DNA from: Nonomuraea thailandensis
GTDB lineage: Bacteria > Actinomycetota > Actinomycetes > Streptosporangiales > Streptosporangiaceae
DNA: 64,000 nucleotides
Direction: 5' to 3'
Assembly: GCF_024172165.1 (NCBI RefSeq)
Contig: NZ_JAMZEB010000002.1
Coordinates: 9,088,501 to 9,152,500 of the forward strand
A program made the translations under genes and the position numbers. The notes below the pieces were generated by a model. It saw only the letters and a list, made by a program, of their open reading frames with translations, had not been told where the DNA came from and ran no database searches. Of the stretch, positions 53,341-61,871 are shown one piece after another (the first letter of the stretch is position 1; each line of letters begins with the position of its first letter).

Positions 53341-54266
53341 GAAGGCGCGCGGCCGACTCCGACGACAGCGGGCCCGGCACCCGGGGCAAGGACCCCTTCG
53401 CCACCGACGAGGACGACGCGTCCCCGTCCGGCAAGGGCCGCCGTTCCCGCAAGGACCGCAAGGCCGCCGAGGACGACCCCGCCAAGAACGACAAGGACGA
53501 CACCTCCCGCAGCCCTCAGAGCCGCGTCGGCTGGAGCCCGTACGACGAGGGCACCCGCTCGCGCGGCCCGCTGCTGGCCACGATCGGCGGCGTGGTGGTG
53601 CTCGGCCTGCTGGGCGGCGGTCTCTACCTGATGTGGAACAGCGAGACCCCCACCTCCGCCGAGACGGCCGCACCCCGGCAGACCTCGGCGCCGCTGCCGT
53701 CGGCCCCGCCCGGCAAGTACGGGTTCGCCGCCGAGCGCGAGACCGACCCCGACGCGATCTCGGTGAAGGAGTTCTTCGGCTCGAAGAAGAAGTTCACGGT
53801 CTCGGGCCGCGGCTACGAGATGACGATCACCAGCAAGGACAAGAAGTGTGACGACGGCGCCCTGGGCGATGCCCTCAAGAAGGCGCTCAAGTCCGCCAAG
53901 TGCAACCAGTTCCTGCGTGCCAGCTTCCGTGACAAGGCCGGCACGGTGATCGGCACGATCGGCGTGGCCAACCTCAGCACGAGCAAGAACGCGAGCAAGG
54001 TCGCCAAGAGCGGCAGCGACGAGAACTACGTCAAGCCGCTGGCGGGCAAGGACAGCGTCACGAAGCTCCTCGGCTCGGGCGCCGGCGGCGCGAAGGTCTC
54101 GACGTTCGGGCACTATGCGATCTTGGTCTGGTTCCAGAACAAGGACGGCACGAAGCCCGACTCGAAGGGGTCGAAGCGGATTTCCGAGGCCATCAACGAC
54201 ATCACCAAGGCCACCGTGTTCCAGGCTCTGGACCATCGGGCGCTCACCGGTAGCGCGCTGAGCTGA
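52281..54266 (+). CDS. Gly-rich low-complexity membrane protein (paralogue 1)
   Basis: The protein has 661 residues. About 360 N-terminal residues are Gly/Pro/Ser-rich (GGPGGG-type units), then an acidic/basic stretch, one membrane helix at about 429-452 (LLATIGGVVVLGLLGGGLYL) and an outer domain of about 180 residues with Cys523 and Cys541. The topology puts the disordered part in the cytosol. The outer domain resembles that of the next gene. No family is recognised. Confidence 0.85.
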   Translation: MVSNGSGERENGTGNAPYGMGGGPKGPGGAPRGGASADGAPFGGGPADGGPAGGSFMNDGPSGNGSSGGFFTSRGPANDGSSSGNGSSGGFFSANDGSSGNGSSGGFFSSGGPSGNGQDRSSGGGSTDPFGSRPRDPFDSGPDGFGGPSGGFFTSNGPAGGGPGGPGGGPGGGPGGGGPGGGPGGPGNGRRGGGPGGDPFGSGPGGGDPFGGGGPGRGGPGGGGPGSGGPGGGDPFGGGGPGSGGPGGPGGPGGGRPSGGPPSGPQPGGGFFGSDPFGGDPFAGGPFGGGGPNGPGPGGPGPGAQGPGGQGPGGGPGGGSGGGPGGGSGGGPGAPGPDGRSDSRSEGRGSGRRGRRAADSDDSGPGTRGKDPFATDEDDASPSGKGRRSRKDRKAAEDDPAKNDKDDTSRSPQSRVGWSPYDEGTRSRGPLLATIGGVVVLGLLGGGLYLMWNSETPTSAETAAPRQTSAPLPSAPPGKYGFAAERETDPDAISVKEFFGSKKKFTVSGRGYEMTITSKDKKCDDGALGDALKKALKSAKCNQFLRASFRDKAGTVIGTIGVANLSTSKNASKVAKSGSDENYVKPLAGKDSVTKLLGSGAGGAKVSTFGHYAILVWFQNKDGTKPDSKGSKRISEAINDITKATVFQALDHRALTGSALS

Positions 54267-54366
54267 GTGGTCTTTGTGGGGCATATGCGCCTGTAGGGGA
54301 CTCGTGATGCCTCTGGGAACGCCCATACCGACATAACGATCTCGCTACTCTCGCTAGGCTCCAGCT

Positions 54367-56832
54367 ATGCGTGGCCAGGAACCCGGGTCTGAGCACGATC
54401 GCAGGGAAGCCGACCGCTCGGCCGTCCCCGCGACGCCACCGCCGAGCTTCGGCCAGACCAACGGGCAAGACGTTCCAGCGGCGTTCACTCCATCCGACGA
54501 GGCGGCGGACGCCGACGCGCGTCCCGTCCCACCCGTCCTGCAGGGACCGACCTCCGATCAGGAGACGTCGCCCGGCGCCCAGTCATGGGAGGTGCCGGGC
54601 GACGACGCCGCCCCGTACGACTGGTACTCCGACCCCACCCACCCCGGCCACGGGCCCTCCGGCTCACCGCAGGCCGACCAGCACGCCTTCGGCAGTCCGG
54701 CCCAGCCGCCACCCACCGGCCACCACGCCTTCGCGCAGCAACAGCCCGGCTGGGAGCCCTCCACCGGCCACGCGCCCTTCGGCGTGCCACCAGGCGACCA
54801 GCACGCCTTCGACCAGCACGCGTTCGACCCCCAGCAGCCCGGCCCGGCGCCGTCCACCGCCCAGCCGGACCATCACCACGGCACGCAGGGCGCTCAGCCG
54901 CAGCCACCTCACGGCACGCAAGGCGTCCAGGCGGACCCGCCTCACGACATGTACGGCGGCCAGCCGGACCCGCCTCACGGCACGCAGGACGTCCAGCCGG
55001 ACCATCACCACGGCAGGGGCGACCAGGCGGATCAGCCCTTCCCCACGCAGGCGGCCCAGAACGCGCCCGCCCAGGAGCCCTTCGGCCCGCCTGGCGCCCA
55101 GGAGGCGCCTGGGCAGCAGCCCTTCACCCCGCCCGCGTACCAGCAGCCGTTCGCCGCACCCCCGACCGGTTTCACCCCCTTCGGCACCCCCGAGTCCGAT
55201 CCCACGTGGCAGGCGGACGACGACCAGACCCGCCCGGGCCGCATCCGCCCCTGGGACCATCCTGACGACGACCACGGCCGCGACACGAACCGCTGGCCGG
55301 TGGAGCCGGTGGTGCCGGGCGCGCCGCCCTGGGAGCCGCCGCCCGCGTTCACGGCCGCCGCGGCGGGCATGCCGGCCTGGCCGGCCCCCGTCTCCGACCC
55401 GCACGCCATGCCACCCTGGCCGGCCGCCACGGGCGAGCTGGAGGCCGAGCCCGACGAGCCGGGCCTCCTGCCGCCCTTCGACCCGAACGCCACCAACCCC
55501 GAGGGTTTCGCCCGCCCGGCCCACTACTTCGACCCCGACGCCGCCAAGCGGGACGCCGAACAGGACGCCACGAACCCCGCCGTCCGGGCGCCGGAGGGCG
55601 CCACGCCACCTGACGGCGTGCCGGCCCTGCCCGGCGACCCGGGGCCCGGCCACGGCACCGCACCGGACGACGCCCGCTCGGCCGCCACCCACTCGGCCGC
55701 CGCCCACTCGGACGACGCGCACTCGGTCGCCGGCCACGACGAGCTCGGACCGGACGACACCCGGCTGGCCCTGCCCTTCCCGACCGCCCCGGGCGCGCAT
55801 CCACCGCCCCTGGCCGCCCCGGTGGCGATGGAAGAGCACGCCGGCGACCAGGCCCCCCACTTCGACCCCGGCGCGCCCGGCCACGACGCCACCGCCGCGA
55901 ACCCGTCCATCCGCCCACCGGAGCCCGGCGACGTCCCCGTCTGGCCCCCCACGCCCCCCACCGGTGACAAACTGCCCGAGCTCCCGTTCTCCAGAGACAC
56001 CTGGGGCCAGCGCCCGTCCACGTCGCTGGACGTGCCCAGGCCCCCGGCAGGCGGCCCGGCCTTCCCGCCGGGCGCGTTCAAGCAGCCCCCGTTCCAGACC
56101 CCGCCCCCACCCCCGCCTCCGGCCAAGAGCAAGCGGGCCTTGCTGGTGACGCTGGGCGCGCTGGCCCTGGCGGGCGTGGCGACGGGCGGCTTCTTCGCCT
56201 ACCAGGCCGTCAGCGGGGCTCCGCCCACGACGGCCGCGGCCCGCTCCACCGCTCCTCCGTCCACCGCCGAGCCGTCCCCGCCGGTGGACGCCGCCGGCAC
56301 GTCGATACTCAACTCGGAGCAGACCGACCCGCAGAAGCTGTCGCTGTCGGAGGCGTTCCCGAAGAAGAAGGTGGGGGCGGCCGGCACCACGTTCACCCGG
56401 GTCAAGGCCGACATGGAGACGACCTGCGAGAAGGCCGCCACGGGAGAGTTCGCCGACGCGCTGAAGGAGCAGAAGTGCAGCCGGGTCCTGCGGGCCACGT
56501 ACGTCGACAGCAAGCGCCGCTACGCCGTCACCACCGGCATCGCCGTCCTGCCTGACAGGAACGCCGCCGCCTCCGCCGACCAGGCGAAGAACCTCTCACG
56601 CAACATCTGGTTCCGCCCGCTGCCCGGCCCTGAGGACTCGGGCGGCGAGCGCGTGCACATCGCGGGCGGGTACGCCGCGGGCCTGGTCTGGGGGCGCTAC
56701 ATCGTCTTCAGCTACGCCACCCACGCCGACGGCCACACGCCGGAGGCCAAGGACAAGACGTTGCCCAAGGTCAGCGGGGCGTTCCGGGACCAGACCTCAC
56801 TCGTGCTGGAGCGCCGCATCACCAAGGGCTGA
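54367..56832 (+). CDS. Pro/His-rich low-complexity membrane protein (paralogue 2)
   Basis: The protein has 821 residues. About 580 N-terminal residues are rich in Pro, Gln, His and Asp with repeats such as PPHGTQ and QPDHHHG. A membrane helix at about 588-615 (LLVTLGALALAGVATGGFFA) leads to an outer domain with Cys687 and Cys704, spaced almost as in paralogue 1, and a similar CxxxxxxALKxxKCxxxLRA pattern. The His-rich tracts could bind metal. It overlaps convergent truA by 36 bp. Confidence 0.85.
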   Translation: MRGQEPGSEHDRREADRSAVPATPPPSFGQTNGQDVPAAFTPSDEAADADARPVPPVLQGPTSDQETSPGAQSWEVPGDDAAPYDWYSDPTHPGHGPSGSPQADQHAFGSPAQPPPTGHHAFAQQQPGWEPSTGHAPFGVPPGDQHAFDQHAFDPQQPGPAPSTAQPDHHHGTQGAQPQPPHGTQGVQADPPHDMYGGQPDPPHGTQDVQPDHHHGRGDQADQPFPTQAAQNAPAQEPFGPPGAQEAPGQQPFTPPAYQQPFAAPPTGFTPFGTPESDPTWQADDDQTRPGRIRPWDHPDDDHGRDTNRWPVEPVVPGAPPWEPPPAFTAAAAGMPAWPAPVSDPHAMPPWPAATGELEAEPDEPGLLPPFDPNATNPEGFARPAHYFDPDAAKRDAEQDATNPAVRAPEGATPPDGVPALPGDPGPGHGTAPDDARSAATHSAAAHSDDAHSVAGHDELGPDDTRLALPFPTAPGAHPPPLAAPVAMEEHAGDQAPHFDPGAPGHDATAANPSIRPPEPGDVPVWPPTPPTGDKLPELPFSRDTWGQRPSTSLDVPRPPAGGPAFPPGAFKQPPFQTPPPPPPPAKSKRALLVTLGALALAGVATGGFFAYQAVSGAPPTTAAARSTAPPSTAEPSPPVDAAGTSILNSEQTDPQKLSLSEAFPKKKVGAAGTTFTRVKADMETTCEKAATGEFADALKEQKCSRVLRATYVDSKRRYAVTTGIAVLPDRNAAASADQAKNLSRNIWFRPLPGPEDSGGERVHIAGGYAAGLVWGRYIVFSYATHADGHTPEAKDKTLPKVSGAFRDQTSLVLERRITKG

Positions 56833-57678
56833 GCCCGCCGTCCGCACTCGCCGCGTGGCCAGCGCCCGCGCGGCGAGCTCCGGCTCCGGCGGGTATCCGA
56901 CCTCCTCCAGGCACAGGCCGTGCGCGGGCGCGACGTGCACCCCGGAGTCCCGTACGGCCGCCGTCAGCACCTGCCCCGGCCACTCCACGGGCCGCCGCCC
57001 GTCACCGGCCGCCAGCAGCGAGCCGACCAGCGCCCGCACCATCGAGTGGCAGAACGCGTCGGCCACCACCGTGGCCTCCAGCACACCGTCCGGCAGGCGG
57101 GCCCATTCCAGCCGCTGCAGCTCCCTGATGGTCGTGGCGCCCTCGCGCTTCTTGCAGAACGCCGCGAAGTCGTGCTCGCCGACCAGCCGCGCCGCGGCCG
57201 CGTTCATCGCCGCCAGGTCCAGGGGCCGGTTGTGCCAGACCACCTCGCGCCGCCGCAGCGGGTCGACGCCGCCGGGAGCGTCACTCACCCGGTACGCGTA
57301 CCGCCGGAACATCGCGGAGAACCGTGCGTCGAAGCCCTCAGGAGCCACCGAGACCCGATAAATCCGTACATCTGGCTCCAGGACCCCGCCAAGCCGTCTC
57401 ACGAGCGCAGCGAGCCGCTCATCGACGCCCAGGGGCCCCCTGTTCCCGTCGAGCTCCCCCAGCGACGCCTCCGGCACGTCCACGTGGGCCACCTGCGCCC
57501 GCGCGTGCACCCCGGCGTCGGTACGCCCGGCCACGGTCAGCATGGCGGGCCCGTCGAGCCGCAGGATCCGGCCGATCGCCTGCTCGATCTCCCCCTGGAC
57601 CGTGCGCAGCCCCGGCTGCCTGGCCCATCCGGAGAAGCCGGTCCCGTCGTACGCGAGATCGAGGCGCAGCCGTACCAC
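56797..57678 (-). CDS. truA: tRNA pseudouridine(38-40) synthase
   Basis: The protein has 293 residues. The catalytic Asp54 is in VAGRTDAGVHA, and LRLDLAYDGTGFSGWARQPG opens the domain. It isomerises U38-40 in tRNA anticodon arms. The GTG start is at 57678. It follows rplQ after a terminator, and its 3' end overlaps the convergent membrane gene. Confidence 0.96.
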   Translation of the reverse strand: MVRLRLDLAYDGTGFSGWARQPGLRTVQGEIEQAIGRILRLDGPAMLTVAGRTDAGVHARAQVAHVDVPEASLGELDGNRGPLGVDERLAALVRRLGGVLEPDVRIYRVSVAPEGFDARFSAMFRRYAYRVSDAPGGVDPLRRREVVWHNRPLDLAAMNAAAARLVGEHDFAAFCKKREGATTIRELQRLEWARLPDGVLEATVVADAFCHSMVRALVGSLLAAGDGRRPVEWPGQVLTAAVRDSGVHVAPAHGLCLEEVGYPPEPELAARALATRRVRTAGSALGDAALQHE

Positions 57679-57700
57679 GATGGTTCTCCCTCACCTATGG

Positions 57701-57736
57701 AAAAGGGCCCGAACCCCCGCGAGGGGATTCGGGCCC
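57701..57736 (-). terminator. Terminator between rplQ and truA
   Basis: On the minus strand GGGCCCGAA and TTCGGGCCC pair (57728-57736 with 57705-57713), with an inner CCCC/GGGG stem, and TTTT follows (57701-57704). It ends the ribosomal unit or reduces transcription into truA. Confidence 0.88.
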
Positions 57737-57756
57737 GTCTCATCCAGCCTGAAAGA

Positions 57757-58296
57757 TCAGGCCTCGTCCTTCTTCGCCTCAGGAGCCTCGGCGCCCTCGG
57801 CGGGAGCCTCGGCGGCCTCCGCCTTGGTCTCCTCCTCGGCGGCGGCCTCGGGGGCCTCGGCCTTGGTCTCCTCCTCGGCCGGGGCGGCAGCCGGAGCGGC
57901 GGCCGGGGCCTCGGTGCTGCGGGTGGTGACGCCGTTCAGCGGCTCGGTCACCAGCTCGATGACCGCCATCGGGGCGTTGTCGCCCTTACGCGGACCGATC
58001 TTGGTGATGCGGGTGTAGCCACCGGGACGCTCGGCGAACGTCACCGCGAGCTCGGTGAACAGGTGGTGCACGACGCCCTTGTCCCGAACGACGGTCAGGA
58101 CCTGACGCCGGTTGTGGATGTCGCCCTTCTTCGCCTTGGTGATCAGGCGCTCCGCCAGCGGGCGCAGGCGCTTGGCCTTGGCGACCGTCGTGCGGATCTT
58201 GCCGTGGCGGAACAGGTCCGTGGCCAGGTTGGCCAGGATCAGCCGCTCGTGCGCCGGGCTGCCGCCAAGACGTGCACCCTTGGTGGGCTTGGGCAT
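57757..58296 (-). CDS. rplQ: 50S ribosomal protein L17 with acidic tail
   Basis: The protein has 179 residues. The core (RLGGSPAHERLILANLATDL, GYTRITKIGPRKGDNAPMAV) is L17, about 125 residues. A tail of about 55 residues of Ala/Glu/Pro repeats (EEETKAEAPEAAAEEETKAE) follows, longer than usual. It follows rpoA, as in most bacteria. Confidence 0.97.
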   Translation of the reverse strand: MPKPTKGARLGGSPAHERLILANLATDLFRHGKIRTTVAKAKRLRPLAERLITKAKKGDIHNRRQVLTVVRDKGVVHHLFTELAVTFAERPGGYTRITKIGPRKGDNAPMAVIELVTEPLNGVTTRSTEAPAAAPAAAPAEEETKAEAPEAAAEEETKAEAAEAPAEGAEAPEAKKDEA

Positions 58297-58391
58297 GTTA
58301 GTTCTCCTTGGGAGTTCACCCGCCCCGGCCGTACCAGGTACCGGGGTCGGGCCGCCAGGCCCCCGGGTCGGGGGCCCGCGCTAGCTGGGAA

Positions 58392-59408
58392 TCAGTACTG
58401 CTCGGTCTCGACGTACGCGCTGTCGTCGTCGTCGTAGCCGCCGCCGGCCACCGCGCTCGGGTCGAACCCGGGCGGGGAGTCCTTGAGCGCCAGCGACATC
58501 TCGTGCAGCTTCTGCTTGACCTCTTCGATCGACTTGGCGCCGAAGTTGCGGATGTCGAGCAGGTCCTGCTCGCTGCGGGCGACGAGCTCACCCACGGTGT
58601 GGATGCCCTCGCGCTTGAGGCAGTTGTAGGAGCGGACGGTGAGGTTCAGCTCCTCGATCGGCAGCGCCAGGTCGGCCGCGAGGGCGGCGTCGGTCGGCGA
58701 CGGGCCGATGTCGATGCCCTCGGCCTCGACGTTGAGCTCGCGGGCCAGGCCGAAGAGCTCGACGAGGGTCTTACCGGCCGAGGCCACCGCGTCGCGGGGC
58801 TTCATCGCCGGCTTGGTCTCGACGTCGAGGATGAGGCGGTCGAAGTCGGTGCGCTGCTCGACTCGGGTCGCCTCGACCTTGTAGGTGACCTTGAGGACCG
58901 GGGAGTAGATCGAGTCGATCGGAATCCGGCCGATCTCCTGGCCCGGCTGCTTGTTCTGCGCCGCGGAGACGTAGCCGCGACCGCGCTCGACGGTCAGCTC
59001 CATCTCCAGCTTCGCCTTGCCGTTCAGCGTGGCGATGCGCAGCTCGGGGTTGTGCACCTCGACACCGGCCGGAGGCGCGATGTCGGCGGCGGTGACCTCA
59101 CCCGGGCCCTGCTTGCGCAGGTACATCACGACCGGCTCGTCGTGCTCGGAGGAGACGACCAGCTCCTTGAGGTTCAGGATGATGTCGGTGACGTCTTCCT
59201 TGACCCCGGGAACGGTCGAGAACTCGTGCAGCACGCCCTCGATGCGGATGCTCGTCACGGCCGCGCCCGGGATGGACGACAGCAGCGTGCGGCGCAGAGA
59301 GTTGCCGATGGTGTAGCCGAAGCCCGGCTCCAGCGGCTCGATGACGAACCGGGACCGGGTCTCGTCGATCGACTCTTCGAGAAGAGTCGGACGCTGAGCG
59401 ATCAGCAT
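58392..59408 (-). CDS. rpoA: DNA-directed RNA polymerase alpha subunit
   Basis: The protein has 338 residues. The N-domain (FVIEPLEPGFGYTIGNSLRR) dimerises and assembles beta subunits; the C-domain (IEELNLTVRSYNCLKREGIH to LLDIRNFGAKSIEEVK) binds UP elements and activators. It lies between rpsD and rplQ. Confidence 0.98.
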   Translation of the reverse strand: MLIAQRPTLLEESIDETRSRFVIEPLEPGFGYTIGNSLRRTLLSSIPGAAVTSIRIEGVLHEFSTVPGVKEDVTDIILNLKELVVSSEHDEPVVMYLRKQGPGEVTAADIAPPAGVEVHNPELRIATLNGKAKLEMELTVERGRGYVSAAQNKQPGQEIGRIPIDSIYSPVLKVTYKVEATRVEQRTDFDRLILDVETKPAMKPRDAVASAGKTLVELFGLARELNVEAEGIDIGPSPTDAALAADLALPIEELNLTVRSYNCLKREGIHTVGELVARSEQDLLDIRNFGAKSIEEVKQKLHEMSLALKDSPPGFDPSAVAGGGYDDDDSAYVETEQY

Positions 59409-59516
59409 GTGCGGGTCTCCCCTTGTTTCGTGTGGCGACCGCTATATGACGCCACTCCGATGAAAACAGCCTAGTCGGGATGCGACATGCCGCACCCCGA
59501 CCGGACCGGTTACTAC

Positions 59517-60143
59517 TTACTTCGAGTAGAGCTCGACGATGAGCTGCTCCTGGACCTGGGTGTCGATCTGCTGGCGGACCGGCAGCTGGTGAACCAGGAC
59601 GCGGAGCTTCTCGGGCACGACACCGAGCCACGCGGGCACGGTGCGCTCGCCGGCGGTGGCGCGGGCCACCTCGTACGGCAGGAGGTTGCGCTTGGTCTCG
59701 CGGACCTCGATGATGTCGTGCTCACGCACGCGGTACGACGGGATGTCGACCTTCTTGCCGTTCACCAGGATGTGTCCGTGACGGACCTGCTGGCGGGCGG
59801 CGTCGCGCGACTGGGCGAAACCGGCGCGGTAGACCACGTTGTCGAGGCGGCTCTCCAGGATCTGGAGCAGCACCTCACCGGTCTTGCCCGTCTTGCGGGT
59901 GGCCTCCTCGTAGTAGTTCGCGAACTGCTTCTCGAGGACGCCGTAGATGCGGCGGGTCTTCTGCTTCTCACGAAGCTGAAGCTGGTACTCGGACTCCTTG
60001 GGGCGTCCGCGGCCGTGCTCACCCGGCGGGTAAGGACGGATCTCGATGGGGCACTTGGCGGACTCGCACTTGCTGCCCTTGAGGAAGAGCTTGGTCTTCT
60101 CGCGACGGCAGAGCTTGCAGTCCGCGCCCGTGTAACGAGCCAT
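59517..60143 (-). CDS. rpsD: 30S ribosomal protein S4
   Basis: The protein has 208 residues. The N-terminus keeps the four-Cys zinc motif (DCKLCRREKTKLF, KCESAKCPIE), so it is the zinc-dependent form. The S4 domain RLDNVVYRAGFAQSRDAARQ is intact. It starts rRNA assembly of the small subunit. Confidence 0.97.
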   Translation of the reverse strand: MARYTGADCKLCRREKTKLFLKGSKCESAKCPIEIRPYPPGEHGRGRPKESEYQLQLREKQKTRRIYGVLEKQFANYYEEATRKTGKTGEVLLQILESRLDNVVYRAGFAQSRDAARQQVRHGHILVNGKKVDIPSYRVREHDIIEVRETKRNLLPYEVARATAGERTVPAWLGVVPEKLRVLVHQLPVRQQIDTQVQEQLIVELYSK

Positions 60144-60166
60144 TTCTCTGTATCTCCTGGGCTAAG

Positions 60167-60571
60167 TCAGACGCGGCGGCGCTTCGGCGGCCGGCAACCG
60201 TTGTGCGGGACCGGGGTGACGTCCTGGATCGAACCCACCTCGAGGCCGGTGGCCTGAAGCGAGCGGATCGCGGTCTCACGGCCGGAGCCGGGGCCCTTGA
60301 CGAAGACGTCGACCTTGCGCATGCCGTGCTCCATGGCGCGGCGGGCGGCGTTCTCGGCGGCCATCTGGGCGGCGAACGGGGTGGACTTGCGGGAGCCCTT
60401 GAAACCCACGTGGCCGGCGCTGGCCCAGGAGATCACGTTCCCGTTCGGGTCGGTGATCGAGACGATCGTGTTGTTGAACGTGCTCTTGATGTGGGCGTGC
60501 CCGTGAGCGACGTTCTTCTTTTCCTTGCGGCGCACCTTCTTGGGCGCACCCTGGCGGCTCTTAGGAGGCAT
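60167..60571 (-). CDS. rpsK: 30S ribosomal protein S11
   Basis: The protein has 134 residues. It has AHIKSTFNNTIVSITDPNGN, SAGHVGFKGSRKSTPFAAQM and the end VTPVPHNGCRPPKRRRV. It shapes the platform of the small subunit. It lies between rpsM and rpsD. Confidence 0.98.
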   Translation of the reverse strand: MPPKSRQGAPKKVRRKEKKNVAHGHAHIKSTFNNTIVSITDPNGNVISWASAGHVGFKGSRKSTPFAAQMAAENAARRAMEHGMRKVDVFVKGPGSGRETAIRSLQATGLEVGSIQDVTPVPHNGCRPPKRRRV

Positions 60572-60616
60572 CCTTTGCCTTCACTCCTGAGGTCTTCGGT
60601 CCGCGGCTGCGCGGGA

Positions 60617-60997
60617 CTACTTCTTACCGGGCTTCTTCTTGCCGGCGACGGTCTTCTTCTTGCCCTTGCGGGTGCGCGCGTTGGTCTGCGTGCGCTGACC
60701 GTGGACCGGGAGGCCCTTGCGGTGCCGGATGCCCTGGTAGCAACCGATCTCGATCTTGCGACGGATGTCGGCCTGGACCTCGCGGCGCAGGTCACCCTCG
60801 ATCTTGAAGTTCGCCTCGATGTAGTCACGCATCGGGACGAGCTCGGTGTCGGAGAGCTGGTGCACGCGCAGGTCGCCGCTCACGCCGGTGGCCTGGAGGA
60901 TCTCCTGGGCGCGGGTGCGGCCGATTCCGTAGATGTAGGTGAGAGCGATCTCCAGCCGCTTTTCGCGGGGGAGGTCGACGCCAACCAGGCGAGCCAT
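60617..60997 (-). CDS. rpsM: 30S ribosomal protein S13
   Basis: The protein has 126 residues. It has GVDLPREKRLEIALTYIYGI, GIRHRKGLPVHGQRTQTNAR and a Lys-rich tail (KGKKKTVAGKKKPGKK). It contacts the subunit bridge and P-site tRNA. A 215-bp gap, longer than the others in the operon, separates it from rpmJ. Confidence 0.98.
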   Translation of the reverse strand: MARLVGVDLPREKRLEIALTYIYGIGRTRAQEILQATGVSGDLRVHQLSDTELVPMRDYIEANFKIEGDLRREVQADIRRKIEIGCYQGIRHRKGLPVHGQRTQTNARTRKGKKKTVAGKKKPGKK

Positions 60998-61212
60998 GGT
61001 CGGGCATTCTCCTTCTTTGTGGCGGAGGTCTTACGCCGCACTGCCCCTCCCCAATGCCCGGGGTGAGGGCCCCGGCCTCCGACCGGGGGTCTCCTGAACG
61101 GTTCAGCGGATGCCGCCGCCTTTTCAGGTGTGAGACGTGACTACTTGTTGCAGGCTCCTCATGGATCGAGCCCGCACCCTGATGGGGCGGACTCGGAGAC
61201 GCCTTGCGGCGA

Positions 61213-61326
61213 CTAACCCTGGCGCTGCTTGTGGCGCAGGTTGTCGCAGATCACCATGACGCGACCGTGCCGGCGAATCACCTTGCACTTGTCGCAGATC
61301 TTCTTGACGCTCGGCTTTACCTTCAT
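61213..61326 (-). CDS. rpmJ: 50S ribosomal protein L36 (zinc form)
   Basis: The protein has 37 residues. MKVKPSVKKICDKCKVIRRH and VICDNLRHKQRQG give the C-x2-C-x12-C-x4-H zinc site of the C+ form. The gene lies between infA and rpsM. Confidence 0.97.
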   Translation of the reverse strand: MKVKPSVKKICDKCKVIRRHGRVMVICDNLRHKQRQG

Positions 61327-61350
61327 TGTCCTTCGTGTCCTCAGACGTTT

Positions 61351-61572
61351 TTACTTGTATCGGTAGACGATCCGCCCACGACTCAGGTCGTAGGGGCTCA
61401 GCTCAACAACGACCCGGTCATCGGGAAGGATTCGGATGTAGTGCATCCGCATGCGTCCGCTGATGTGGGCCAGGACTTTGTGGCCGTTGTCGAGCTGCAC
61501 CCGGAACATGGCGTTCGGGAGCGATTCGACCACAGTGCCCTCGATCTCGATGGCGCCGTCTTTCTTGGCCAA
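61351..61572 (-). CDS. infA: Translation initiation factor IF-1
   Basis: The protein has 73 residues. It is an S1/OB-fold factor blocking the A-site during initiation (KDGAIEIEGTVVESLPNAMF, SPYDLSRGRIVYRYK). A TTG at 61572 with AGGA 5 bp upstream gives the standard length; the longer frame adds a non-homologous leader. Confidence 0.96.
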   Translation of the reverse strand: MAKKDGAIEIEGTVVESLPNAMFRVQLDNGHKVLAHISGRMRMHYIRILPDDRVVVELSPYDLSRGRIVYRYK

Positions 61573-61650
61573 AATTCCTCGCGTTTCACTGATCGGTCGT
61601 CTGAGGCTCCGGTTCACTACGCAGCCGCGACCCTCACGCTTCGAAGAGAG

Positions 61651-61672
61651 CGGCGATCGGGAACGATCGCCG
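61651..61672 (-). promoter_or_regulatory. infA leader hairpin
   Basis: CGGCGATCG and CGATCGCCG form a perfect 9-bp stem with loop GGAA, 79 bp before infA. It lies in the 5' leader of the infA unit. Confidence 0.5.
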
Positions 61673-61704
61673 ACGCGTGATAAGTCATAGTGAGCCGACT
61701 AAGG

Positions 61705-61750
61705 AGTGTACGACACCTGAGCCAAAAACGCGAAACGCGTGCCAGGTGTC
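61705..61750 (-). promoter_or_regulatory. Candidate promoter of infA unit with flanking inverted repeat
   Basis: A minus-strand TACACT at 61705-61710 could be the -10. The arms GACACCTG (61712-61719) and CAGGTGTC (61743-61750) span the -35 zone. Confidence 0.35.
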
Positions 61751-61807
61751 CTGACACAACCATGAGAGAGTCTACCCCACGACCGCCCTGACCTACGCAC
61801 ACAGCGG

Positions 61808-61838
61808 AAGGCCCGCCGGGGATTCGCCGGCGGGCCTT
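61808..61838 (-). terminator. Terminator hairpin after the small secreted protein gene
   Basis: A perfect 12-bp stem (61808-61819 with 61827-61838) with a 7-nt loop lies 34 bp past the stop of the small secreted protein. No T-run follows. Confidence 0.7.
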
Positions 61839-61871
61839 GCCTGTGGTGCACCCGTAGAGCTTGCCTGCGGT

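Noticed and set aside
52331..53503. A 390-codon Pro-rich minus-strand frame opposite the Gly-rich gene
   Set aside because: It is the mirror of GGC/GGT codons (Pro on the other strand), with no independent signal for translation.
52281..54266. PE_PGRS-type protein
   Set aside because: The Gly-rich part lacks a PE domain and the GGAGGN pattern, and the protein has a transmembrane helix and a separate outer domain.
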